A stretch of DNA of 6,029 nucleotides from CAZWVM01 sp964637705 (GTDB taxonomy: Bacteria; UBA8481): contig CAZWVM010000204.1 in the NCBI GenBank assembly GCA_964637705.1, positions 1-6,029 of the forward strand, read 5' to 3'. Each line of letters starts with the position of its first letter. The first letter of the stretch is position 1. Of this stretch, positions 1 to 6,029 are shown in pieces. The translations under genes and the position numbers were made by a program. The notes below the pieces were generated by a model. It saw nothing but the letters and a program-made list of their open reading frames with translations. It was not told where the DNA came from and ran no database searches.

Positions 1-3000
1 TCCGTCTCGGTGAGCGAGGCCACGCCGTCGAGCGCGGCGTAGGCGCGCAGGCGGGCGAGGGTGAGCAGGTTCTCGACGGGCGCGGGCGGAATCCCGAACC
101 GGTCGACGAGGCTCTCGCGCAGCTTCTCCACCGCCTCCACCGTCTCCGCCGCCGCGATCTCGCGGTGGATCGCGCTCACCAGCTCCTCGCCGCCCAGCCA
201 CTCGAACGGGATGTAGGCCGGCAAAGAGAGCTCGAGGACCGGGCGCGCCCGCCTCTTCGAGAGCCCCTCGCCCTTCAATTCCGCCATCGCCTCCCTCAGG
301 AGGCGGCAATACATGTCGTAACCGATCGATTCCATCTCGCCGTGCTGGGAGACGCCCAGGATCTCGCCCGCCCCCCGAATCTCCATGTCGCGCCGCGCGA
401 TGGCATAGCCGGAGCCGAGCGCGGTGTGCTCGGCGATCGCCGCGAGGCGCGCCCGGCCGTCCTTCGTCATCGTGCCGTCGGCGGAGTGGAAGAAGTAGGC
501 GTAGGCCTTGACCTTAGAGCGGCCGACGCGGCCGCGAAGCTGGTAGAGCTGGGCGAGCCCGAAGCGCTCCGCCTGGTCCACGATCAGGGTGTTGGCGCGC
601 GGGATGTCGAGCCCGTTCTCGATGATTGAGGTCGAGAGCAGGATCGCGGTGCGACCGCTCATGAAGTCGAGCATCGTCGACGAGAGCTCGTCCTCCTTCA
701 TCTGCCCGTGGGCGACCGCCATCGGGACCCTGGGGAAGAGGCGGCGGAGGAACTGGTGGACGCGGTCGATCGTCTCGATCCGGTTGTGGACGTAGAAGAC
801 CTGGCCGTCGCGGTCCAGTTCCCTCCGGATCGCGCGCCTCACGTGCTCCTCGTTGAAGGGTTCGACGATCGTCTGGACGGGCGCGCGGCCCGGCGGCGGC
901 GTCTCGATGAGCGAGACGGAGCGCGCGCCGGAGAGGGCGAGGTGGAGCGTGCGGGGAATGGGGGTCGCGGTCATGGTCAGCACGTCCACCTGGCGCCGGA
1001 GGTTCTTGAGCTTCTCCTTGTGCCGGACGCCGAAGCGCTGCTCCTCGTCCACGACGACGAGCCCGAGGTCGCGGAAGCGGACGGTCGAGGACAGGAGCCT
1101 GTGGGTCCCGATGACGACGGGAAGGGCGCCCGAGGCGAGATCCTCGATGACCTTCTTCGTGCGTCGGGCGTCCTGGAAGCGCGAGAGGGCGGCGGTGGCG
1201 ATCCCGAAGGGCCTCAGCCGCTCCGCGAAGGTCTCGGCGTGCTGGAGGGCGAGGATCGTCGTGGGGCAGAGCACGGCGACCTGCCGCCCCGCGCGCGCGA
1301 CGCGGAAGACCGCGCGCAGCGCCACCTCGGTCTTCCCGAAGCCCACGTCGCCGCAGAGGAGCCGGTCCATCGGCTCGCGCTTCTCGCGCGGCGCGATGTC
1401 GGAGAGCAGCGCGGCGATCGACTCCTCCTGGTCCGGCGTCTCCTCGTACCCGAACGACCTCGCGAAGAGTTCCTCGTCATCAGGCGGCGGGTAGGGAACA
1501 CCCTGCGCCGCGTGGCGGAGCGCGTAGAGGTCCAGGAGTTCCCTCGCGATCTCCGCCGTCTCCCGTTCCGCCTTCTCGCGCACCTTTGCCCAGTGGTTGG
1601 CGCCGAGGCGGTCGAGCCGCGGTTGCTGGCCCTCCAGCACCGTGTAGCGCTCGACGAAGTCCGTCTCGTGCGGGGGCAGGTAGAGCTTGTCGCCGCCGGC
1701 ATACTCGATCAGGACGACGTCGCGGGTCTCCCCCATCGTCCGGATCCGCTCGATCCCGCGGAAGATCCCGACGCCGTGGTGGACGTGCGCGACATAGTCG
1801 CCGGGTTTCAAGGCCCCCCAGTCCGCGATGGCGCGGCGCGCCCGCCCCCCGCGCGTCCGGCGGCGGCGATGCCCGAAGAGATCGGCGTCGCCGAGGACGG
1901 CGAGGCCGCAGAGCGGAAGACGGGCGCCGGCGACGAGGGTTCCGTCGAGAACGGTCAGCGACTCGGGCGGGAGTTTCTCCTCGCGGATCAGCTCCTTCAC
2001 CCGCGCCGCAAGGGCCGTGAGCATGACGACGCGGTCGCCCTGCTCGACGAGGCGGCGGAGATCCGTGCGCAGGACGCGCGCGTCCCAGGGGGCGGGCGGC
2101 GGGGGCTCGGTCGTGACGGAGGGGACACCTTCCGCCGGCAGGGTCAGGAGCGTCTCGGCCTCCCCGATCTCGGGAAGCTCGCGCATCCAGAGACGCTCCG
2201 GGGCGTAGCCCAGGTCGCTTTCCCTCGCCTCCCGCTCGGCCTCCTCCCACGTCTCCCGCACGTTCGCCCCGCACGCGTCCCGGTCGACGAAGAGGACGCG
2301 GCAGGGGCCGAGCTCGAAGACCGGTACGACGGGGACGAGGAACGGCAGGAGAACCTCGATCCCCTCGGGAAGGGCTCCCTCGCGCACGGCCTCCACGTAG
2401 TGATCCCGGCGCAGCGAGGAGCGGACGTCCCGCCCGATCTCCGCGGCGACGGCGTCGCGGGCGGCGGGATCGGGCGGAAGGCAGAGTTCGCGCGGGGGCA
2501 GCACAACGACGCTCTCGACCGGCTCGATCGTGCGCTGCGACTCACCGTCGAAGTAGCGGAGGCTCTCGACGAGATCGCCGTCCCAGGCGACGCGGACCGG
2601 CCAGGGATTGCCCGGGGAGAAGAAGTCGAGGAGCCCCCCGCGTGCGGAAAACTCGCCGGGCAGCGCGACCTCGGCGACGGGGCTGTACCCTGCCTCGACA
2701 AGACGTTTCCGGAGCTCCGCCGGCGCGATCTCGTCGGCGTAGGAGAGGCGGTAGGAGAGGCTCTTCCACGTCGCGCCAGTGAGCGTGAGGCGCGAGAGGG
2801 AACGCGCGCTCGCGATGCAGGCGCGGGGGCGGCGGTCGCGGCGGGCCGCAAAATCGGCCCCCGCGAGAAAGGCCAGGGCCTCCACCCGCGCCGCCGCGGC
2901 GGGCGGCTCGAGCGAGGAGGGCTCGAACGGCAGGATGTCCCACGGCTCCAACAGGAGCGGCGCGTCCTCGAGAAACCCGCGCAGGGCTTCCGAAAGTTCC

Positions 3001-3176
3001 TCCGCCTCGCGCGCCTCCGGCACGACGACCAGGAGCGGCGGCGAGTTCGGGTCGAGGCAGCGCGCCGCCACGGCCGCGGCGCGCGCGACGAGATTCGACG
3101 CCGAGGCGGGCGAGGCGCGGAGCGCGGGATCCCGGGCGAGAAGATTCTCCCAGGGGATGGGTTCGGGTTGCGTCAT
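1..3176 (-). CDS. mfd: Transcription-repair coupling factor Mfd (3' end cut by window)
   Basis: Mfd is a cytoplasmic ATP-driven DNA translocase that pushes stalled RNA polymerase off lesions and recruits UvrA for nucleotide excision repair. The frame is open without interruption for 1058 codons from ATG (MTQPEPIPWENLL). Visible in order: UvrB-like N-terminal module (WDILPFEP at 79-86, SLRYFDGESQRT at 205-216); RNA polymerase-interaction module starting near 457 (KPGDYVAHVHHGVG); linker ending in the ETPDQ motif; helicase domain 1 with Walker A GDVGFGKTE at 609-617, GTHRL at 690-694, DEEQ box at 710-713 and TATPIPRTL from 736; helicase domain 2 with QLRGRVGRS at 879-887; the translocation motif RDMEIRGAGEILG at 929-941; then the start of the C-terminal D7 domain (AYIPFEWL at 987-994). 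The family is usually about 1150 residues, so roughly 90 are missing beyond the left edge. The start has no Shine-Dalgarno and is divergent from the small gene at 3206. Identification is secure. Confidence 0.97.
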   Translation of the reverse strand, partial: MTQPEPIPWENLLARDPALRASPASASNLVARAAAVAARCLDPNSPPLLVVVPEAREAEELSEALRGFLEDAPLLLEPWDILPFEPSSLEPPAAAARVEALAFLAGADFAARRDRRPRACIASARSLSRLTLTGATWKSLSYRLSYADEIAPAELRKRLVEAGYSPVAEVALPGEFSARGGLLDFFSPGNPWPVRVAWDGDLVESLRYFDGESQRTIEPVESVVVLPPRELCLPPDPAARDAVAAEIGRDVRSSLRRDHYVEAVREGALPEGIEVLLPFLVPVVPVFELGPCRVLFVDRDACGANVRETWEEAEREARESDLGYAPERLWMRELPEIGEAETLLTLPAEGVPSVTTEPPPPAPWDARVLRTDLRRLVEQGDRVVMLTALAARVKELIREEKLPPESLTVLDGTLVAGARLPLCGLAVLGDADLFGHRRRRTRGGRARRAIADWGALKPGDYVAHVHHGVGIFRGIERIRTMGETRDVVLIEYAGGDKLYLPPHETDFVERYTVLEGQQPRLDRLGANHWAKVREKAERETAEIARELLDLYALRHAAQGVPYPPPDDEELFARSFGYEETPDQEESIAALLSDIAPREKREPMDRLLCGDVGFGKTEVALRAVFRVARAGRQVAVLCPTTILALQHAETFAERLRPFGIATAALSRFQDARRTKKVIEDLASGALPVVIGTHRLLSSTVRFRDLGLVVVDEEQRFGVRHKEKLKNLRRQVDVLTMTATPIPRTLHLALSGARSVSLIETPPPGRAPVQTIVEPFNEEHVRRAIRRELDRDGQVFYVHNRIETIDRVHQFLRRLFPRVPMAVAHGQMKEDELSSTMLDFMSGRTAILLSTSIIENGLDIPRANTLIVDQAERFGLAQLYQLRGRVGRSKVKAYAYFFHSADGTMTKDGRARLAAIAEHTALGSGYAIARRDMEIRGAGEILGVSQHGEMESIGYDMYCRLLREAMAELKGEGLSKRRARPVLELSLPAYIPFEWLGGEELVSAIHREIAAAETVEAVEKLRESLVDRFGIPPAPVENLLTLARLRAYAALDGVASLTET

Positions 3177-3197
3177 GCAAAATCGCGCCAGTATACT
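3168..3197 (+). promoter_or_regulatory. Predicted promoter of the 111-aa gene, sharing a symmetric -10
   Basis: On the plus strand TTGCGT (3168-3173) is followed by an 18-base spacer and TATACT (3192-3197). The expected start of transcription is near 3204, within a couple of bases of the ATG at 3206, which implies a leaderless or almost leaderless transcript. The -10 overlaps the mfd -10 because AGTATACT (3190-3197) is a perfect palindrome. The -35 lies in the first codons of mfd and is weak beyond TTG. Prediction from sequence only. Confidence 0.45.
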
Positions 3198-3218
3198 CGT
3201 CCGCGATGGCGCTTCCAA
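3190..3218 (-). promoter_or_regulatory. Predicted mfd promoter, sharing a symmetric -10
   Basis: On the minus strand TTGGAA (3218-3213) is followed by a 17-base spacer and TATACT (3195-3190). This fits a sigma-70 type promoter: four of six matches to the -35 consensus and five of six to the -10. The expected transcription start is near 3183, only about 7 bases before the mfd ATG at 3176, so the leader would be too short for a Shine-Dalgarno, and none is seen. The -35 box lies inside the first codons of the opposite gene. Prediction from sequence only. Confidence 0.5.
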
Positions 3219-3541
3219 CGAGACAGCAGTTCGAGTTCCGCCTGACCCTGAACGTGAGCGGCCCCAAGCGCCGCCCGTCGCTCCCGGACGGCACGCGCGC
3301 GCGGATCGAAAAGGAATTGAGACGGCGGGCGGAATCCCTGGGCCTGCGCGTCTACAGCCTGCGCATGGACATGGCGCGGATCCAGATGGACGCGCTGCTC
3401 CAGCCCAACATGCCCAAGCCGAACGTCGAACGCGCGCTCTGGGGCGCGATCAACGGCGTCCTGCAGAAGGAGATGCCCCACCTGATCAAGCGCACCGGCC
3501 AGAAGCAGGGCCGCGGCATGTCGGGCGGCTTCGCCTTCTAG
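3206..3541 (+). CDS. Conserved-looking small protein of unknown function (111 aa)
   Basis: I do not recognise the family. The product is 111 residues, soluble, basic (many Arg and Lys), with no signal peptide, membrane segment or cysteine. An N-terminal stretch that looks like a beta strand (FEFRLTLNV, residues 9-17) is followed by an Arg/Lys-rich helix (about 32-45), a second probable strand (LRVYSLRMDMARIQMDALL) and a helix with WGAINGVLQKEM; the tail is Gly- and Lys-rich and ends in GGFAF. The strand-helix-strand-helix order loosely recalls the RNP-like fold of REP/IS200-type Y1 transposases, but the His-x-His pair of that family is absent, so this is only a guess at fold. Third positions are almost all G or C, like the neighbours, which supports a real gene. 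ATG at 3206 is the only sensible start; there is no Shine-Dalgarno. It is divergent from mfd and convergent with the acyl-CoA reductase gene. Confidence 0.8.
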   Translation: MALPTRQQFEFRLTLNVSGPKRRPSLPDGTRARIEKELRRRAESLGLRVYSLRMDMARIQMDALLQPNMPKPNVERALWGAINGVLQKEMPHLIKRTGQKQGRGMSGGFAF

Positions 3542-3572
3542 CCCGCCGGTTTCCGGTTTCGAAAGAGAGATC

Positions 3573-3588
3573 CGCCCCCTAGAGGGCG
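3573..3588 (-). terminator. Possible weak intrinsic terminator of the acyl-CoA reductase gene
   Basis: Read on the minus strand, CGCCC and GGGCG form a five-pair GC stem around a six-base loop that contains the TAG stop codon of the reductase gene. It is followed by a pyrimidine-rich run (GATCTCTCTTTC) rather than a clean U tract. It lies at the convergent junction of two genes separated by only 37 bases. The rest of this gap holds a CCGGTTT direct repeat (two copies) and the 8-base palindrome TTTCGAAA (3557-3564), without a clear role. The short stem and the interrupted tail make this tentative. Confidence 0.3.
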
Positions 3589-4628
3589 AACGCGAGGGCC
3601 GGGAGCCCCCCGTGACTCCTCGAGAGGGGCGGAGACTGCATGCGGCCGAGGAGAACCGCCATTTCGGTCAGGGCGGGCGGGAGATGCCCCTTCGCTCCGG
3701 ACGGCCAGACCCCGATGCACTCGCAATGGCCCGCGTGAGGAGCGAGGATCGATTCGAAATCGGCGGCAGGAGACCACGTCCTCACCCAGGCGGTCCGCGC
3801 GAGCGGAGTGAAATCGAGCCCCGGTCGCTCGTCGTAAAGAACGGTCCACGCCGTGCCGCCCTCCGATCCCCAGGCCCGGCCGCCGCTTCGCATCCGCGCC
3901 TCCGCACGCGCCGCGTGGATCGCGAGGGAGCGGGCCGGATCGATGGGTCCGCGCGGCCAGCGGCGCTCCGCCTCCTCGAGTCTCGCGGCGAGGGCCCTCG
4001 CGAACGCGACCTCCGAGCCCGCCGCCACGAAGACCGTCTGCGGTGAGAGGCACCCGTCCTGGTTCCAGGCGACGATGTCGCGCGCGGCCGCCCCGGCGGC
4101 CCCATCGAGATCGTCGAGCACGCACGCGATCGAGAAGCGGTGGCCGAAGCCGAAGAGGTCGCGGTCGCGCCCGAAGCGCGCTCTCAGCAGTTCGACCGTC
4201 TCGTCCCGGCCGTAGACGATCAACCGGTCGTAGTCGAGCCGGTGAGCGTCGAGCGCGAGCGTCGCGTCGAAGCCCGGCAGGCCCGCCCTCGCCGATGCCA
4301 GCACCCGTTCGGTGAAGTCCTCGTCGCCCCGCGCGGGCTTGGCATACAGGATGACGTTGCGCAGCCAGGCGGCGGCCAGCGTGTTCAGGAGGGGCGCCGG
4401 TGAATTGGCGGGCAGGACCGCGAGCGCGTTCACCGGCTCCTCGCGCGGCACGGGCCCCCGCCCGCCCCGGCTCCAGGACTCGAGTTCCTCCCGCCAGCCC
4501 TCGAAGGTCCGCTCCAGGCTGAATCGCCAGGTTTCGCCCGTCAGCCCGCGCGGTGCGGGAACGGCGGGATCGGCGGCCAGCGAGGCGGCCCAGTCCGAGA
4601 GCGATCGCGCCCGCCGCTCAAGCTTCAT
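3579..4628 (-). CDS. LuxC-type fatty acyl-CoA reductase (aldehyde-forming)
   Basis: Enzymes of this family, related to aldehyde dehydrogenases, reduce acyl-CoA (or acyl transferred from a LuxE-type synthetase) to a fatty aldehyde with NADPH through a cysteine thioester. Taking ATG at 4628 the product is 349 residues. Visible family marks, in this numbering: nucleotide-binding fold region ANSPAPLLNTLAAAWLRNVILYAKP (about 74-97), a second block with LIVYGRDETVELL (136-148), FGHRFSIACV (161-170), the active-site segment AWNQDGCLSPQTVFV with Cys193, and the C-terminal GRMQSPPLSRSHGG typical of the family. All regions are present, so it looks intact, though shorter than luminous-bacteria LuxC (about 480). 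No luxE, luxD or luciferase gene is next to it, so bioluminescence is not implied; wax-ester, plasmalogen or aldehyde-lipid metabolism is more likely (inference). The alternative TTG start at 4658 adds ten residues (MSCVCKRTSS) and has GAGG ten bases upstream; a stop codon lies five codons before that TTG. Confidence 0.9.
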   Translation of the reverse strand: MKLERRARSLSDWAASLAADPAVPAPRGLTGETWRFSLERTFEGWREELESWSRGGRGPVPREEPVNALAVLPANSPAPLLNTLAAAWLRNVILYAKPARGDEDFTERVLASARAGLPGFDATLALDAHRLDYDRLIVYGRDETVELLRARFGRDRDLFGFGHRFSIACVLDDLDGAAGAAARDIVAWNQDGCLSPQTVFVAAGSEVAFARALAARLEEAERRWPRGPIDPARSLAIHAARAEARMRSGGRAWGSEGGTAWTVLYDERPGLDFTPLARTAWVRTWSPAADFESILAPHAGHCECIGVWPSGAKGHLPPALTEMAVLLGRMQSPPLSRSHGGLPALAFAL

Positions 4629-4636
4629 GGAACTCG

Positions 4637-4652
4637 TGCGTTTGCAAACACA
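4637..4652. promoter_or_regulatory. Palindrome in the leader of the acyl-CoA reductase gene
   Basis: GTTTGCAAAC (4640-4649) is a perfect 10-base palindrome, extended by one mismatched pair and then two more matching pairs to 16 bases (14 of 16 symmetric). It lies just upstream of the reductase ATG and downstream of the likely start of its transcript, where a bound repressor could act. It is AT-richer than its surroundings. The protein that would bind is unknown, and chance is possible. Confidence 0.3.
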
Positions 4653-4688
4653 TGACAATGATACATGGCCTCATGGATCGAGTGAGTG

Positions 4689-4694
4689 TATGAT
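4689..4694 (+). promoter_or_regulatory. Probable -10 element of the XPB helicase gene
   Basis: TATGAT matches the sigma-70 -10 consensus at five of six positions. Transcription would start near 4701, seven bases before the ATG at 4708, giving a very short leader as predicted for mfd. No convincing -35 is seen 16 to 18 bases upstream. On the opposite strand TACACT (complement of 4685-4690) partly overlaps and could serve the acyl-CoA reductase gene. The in-frame ATGs at 4690 and 4693 would fall inside this box. Confidence 0.33.
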
Positions 4695-4707
4695 GGTTGG
4701 CTCGTTT

Positions 4708-6029
4708 ATGGAATACAGGCCGGACAATCCCATGGTCGTCCAGTCGGACCGCACGGTTCTCCTGGAGGTGAACCACCCTCGCTTCACCGAGGCACGGAAC
4801 CTCCTTGCGAGCTTCGCCGAGCTGGAACGGTCTCCCGAACACGTCCACACCTACCGCATCTCTCCCCTCTCGTTATGGAACAGCGCGGCGGTCGGACACA
4901 ACGCCCGGGAAATCGTAGCGTCTCTCTCCTCCCTCTCGAAATACCCCGTTCCGCCGAACGTGGAGCACGAGATCACGAACTGGATGACTCGTTGGGGCGC
5001 CTTGAAGCTCCTGCCGCATCCCGAGGGCTACCTGCTGGAATCGCGTTCGCCGTCCCTGATGAAGGAGATCCAGGCGAACAAATCCATCGCGAAGCACATC
5101 GTCCAGCCTCTCTCGCGCACCCAGGCGCTCGTCAACCCGGCCTACCGGGGCCATCTCAAGATGGAGCTGATCAAGATCGGCTGGCCGGTGGAGGACGTGG
5201 CGGGATACCGCGAAGGCGCGGTGCACGAGATCCGCCTCCGCGATTCGGCTCTCTCGGGAGAGCCCTTCCACGTGCGCGATTACCAGCGGCAGGCCGCGGA
5301 CGCCTTCACGGCGGGAGGCGGGCCCAAGGGCGGCGCGGGCGTCATCGTTCTCCCCTGCGGGGCGGGCAAGACGATCGTCGGCATGGCCGCGATGAGCGCC
5401 GTGGGCCGCAAGACCCTGATCCTCACCACCAACATCGTCGCCTCGCGCCAGTGGAAGAGCGAACTCCTGGACAAAACGACGCTCACGGAGGCGGAGATCG
5501 GGGAGTATTCGGGCGAGGCGAAGCAGATCCGCCCGGTCACCGTCGCGACCTACCAGATTCTCACCCACCGCAAGACGAAGACCGATCCCTTCGTCCACTT
5601 CGGGCTCTTCGACTCGGAGGACTGGGGATTGATCGTCTACGACGAGGTTCATCTCCTGCCGGCCCCGGTCTTCCGCGTCACGGCGGAATTGCAGGCACGG
5701 CGGCGGCTGGGGCTCACCGCGACGCTCGTGCGCGAGGACGGGCGGGAGGTGGAGGTCTTCAGCCTGATCGGACCGAAGCGCTACGACGTCCCGTGGAAGG
5801 ACCTGGAGGCCTCGGGGTGGATCGCGTCGGCGGAGTGCGAGGAGATCCGTCTGCCGTTGCCGGCCGAGCTCGAGGACGCCTATGCCGTGGCGGGCGACCG
5901 CGACAAGTTCCGGATCGCGTCGGAGAACCCGGCGAAGATGAAGGTCGTGGCCGATCTCCTCGCGCGCCACGCGAAGGACCACGTCCTCGTGATCGGCCAG
6001 TACCTCGACCAGCTCGAGGAGATCGCGCG
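4708..6029 (+). CDS. xpb: Bacterial XPB/ERCC3-like DNA helicase (3' end cut by window)
   Basis: XPB is an SF2 DNA-dependent ATPase that opens or translocates on DNA during excision repair; archaeal and bacterial forms lack the TFIIH context and often work with a nuclease. From ATG at 4708 there are 440 codons before the right edge; bacterial homologues run to about 550, so the end of helicase domain 2 is missing. The N-terminal domain (about 1-180) opens with NPMVVQSDRTVLLEVNHPRF and contains SPEHVHTYRISPLSLWN, both typical of bacterial XPB. Helicase domain 1 shows RDYQRQAADAF (190-200), Walker A PCGAGKT (216-222), DEVH box (312-315), TAT motif III (337-339) and the XPB-specific R-E-D motif (342-344). 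HVLVIGQYLDQLEEIA near the edge is motif IV of domain 2. In-frame ATGs at 4690, 4693 and 4732 are possible starts; 4708 is chosen because MEYRPDNP fits the family N terminus and follows the -10-like box. There is no clear Shine-Dalgarno. Divergent from the reductase gene. The family assignment is secure; its repair role in bacteria is less well established than Mfd's. Confidence 0.96.
   Translation, partial: MEYRPDNPMVVQSDRTVLLEVNHPRFTEARNLLASFAELERSPEHVHTYRISPLSLWNSAAVGHNAREIVASLSSLSKYPVPPNVEHEITNWMTRWGALKLLPHPEGYLLESRSPSLMKEIQANKSIAKHIVQPLSRTQALVNPAYRGHLKMELIKIGWPVEDVAGYREGAVHEIRLRDSALSGEPFHVRDYQRQAADAFTAGGGPKGGAGVIVLPCGAGKTIVGMAAMSAVGRKTLILTTNIVASRQWKSELLDKTTLTEAEIGEYSGEAKQIRPVTVATYQILTHRKTKTDPFVHFGLFDSEDWGLIVYDEVHLLPAPVFRVTAELQARRRLGLTATLVREDGREVEVFSLIGPKRYDVPWKDLEASGWIASAECEEIRLPLPAELEDAYAVAGDRDKFRIASENPAKMKVVADLLARHAKDHVLVIGQYLDQLEEIA

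Noticed and set aside
708..3245. 845-codon open frame on the plus strand, opposite mfd
   Set aside because: It is codon-for-codon antisense to mfd. Such a frame stays open simply because mfd uses no TTA, CTA or TCA codons over that stretch. The protein is low-complexity Arg/Asp/Glu/Gly-rich with no recognisable domain, while mfd is certain on the other strand.
3173..3481. 102-codon minus-strand frame overlapping the 111-aa gene and the mfd start
   Set aside because: It overlaps both the mfd start and nearly all of the plus-strand gene, which has stronger GC bias at third positions and a more protein-like composition. No start signal was seen.
3547..3564. CCGGTTT direct repeat and TTTCGAAA palindrome in the convergent gap as a site-specific recombination or attachment site
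   Set aside because: The repeats are only 7 and 8 bases, there is no integrase or mobile gene nearby, and neighbouring genes are intact housekeeping types.
4618..4848. 76-codon minus-strand frame running across the XPB start into the reductase gene
   Set aside because: It is antisense to conserved XPB N-terminal residues and crosses the AT-richer divergent promoter gap; no supporting start signal or domain.
4873..5982. 369-codon open frame on the minus strand, opposite the XPB gene
   Set aside because: It is in exact antisense register with the XPB codons and arises from the same codon bias; no domain is visible, and the XPB helicase motifs on the plus strand are unambiguous.
1..6029. A multi-gene defence or phage-related system
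   Set aside because: The only helicases are Mfd and XPB, both with clear repair-family signatures; no nuclease, methyltransferase, toxin, integrase or phage structural gene is visible, and gene orientations alternate.

Overview
The window is strongly GC-rich, with third codon positions mostly G or C and almost no TTA, CTA or TCA codons. It is nearly all coding and reads as a chromosomal housekeeping and repair region of a bacterium. The combination of a bacterial XPB-type helicase, a stand-alone LuxC-type acyl-CoA reductase and high GC would suit phyla such as Acidobacteriota, Myxococcota or related GC-rich lineages, but the sequence alone does not fix the taxon. I see no RNA genes, insertion sequences, CRISPR arrays or phage genes.

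Layout: (1) Positions 1-3176, minus strand: mfd, the transcription-repair coupling factor, complete at its start and cut by the left window edge within its last domain. (2) A 29-bp divergent gap (3177-3205) that appears to hold one symmetric -10 element, AGTATACT, usable on both strands. (3) 3206-3541, plus strand: a 111-residue protein that I cannot assign. (4) A 37-bp convergent gap with a GC hairpin that could terminate the minus-strand gene. (5) 3579-4628, minus strand: a LuxC-type fatty acyl-CoA reductase with its catalytic cysteine context. (6) A 79-bp divergent gap (4629-4707) with a -10-like box and a 10-bp perfect palindrome. (7) 4708 to the right edge, plus strand: a bacterial XPB (ERCC3-like) DNA helicase, cut in the second helicase domain.

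Two SF2 DNA translocases linked to nucleotide excision repair, Mfd and XPB, thus lie about 1.5 kb apart and are transcribed away from each other, with an unknown small protein and a lipid-aldehyde enzyme between them. Adjacent genes alternate in strand, so there is no multi-gene operon inside the window and no direct evidence that the four act together. None of the four starts has a strong Shine-Dalgarno sequence, and at two or three of them a -10-like box sits just upstream of the start codon, which suggests leaderless or very short-leader transcripts. The best candidates for new biology are the shared symmetric promoter of mfd and the small gene, and the small protein itself; nothing here proves a new defence or mobile system.
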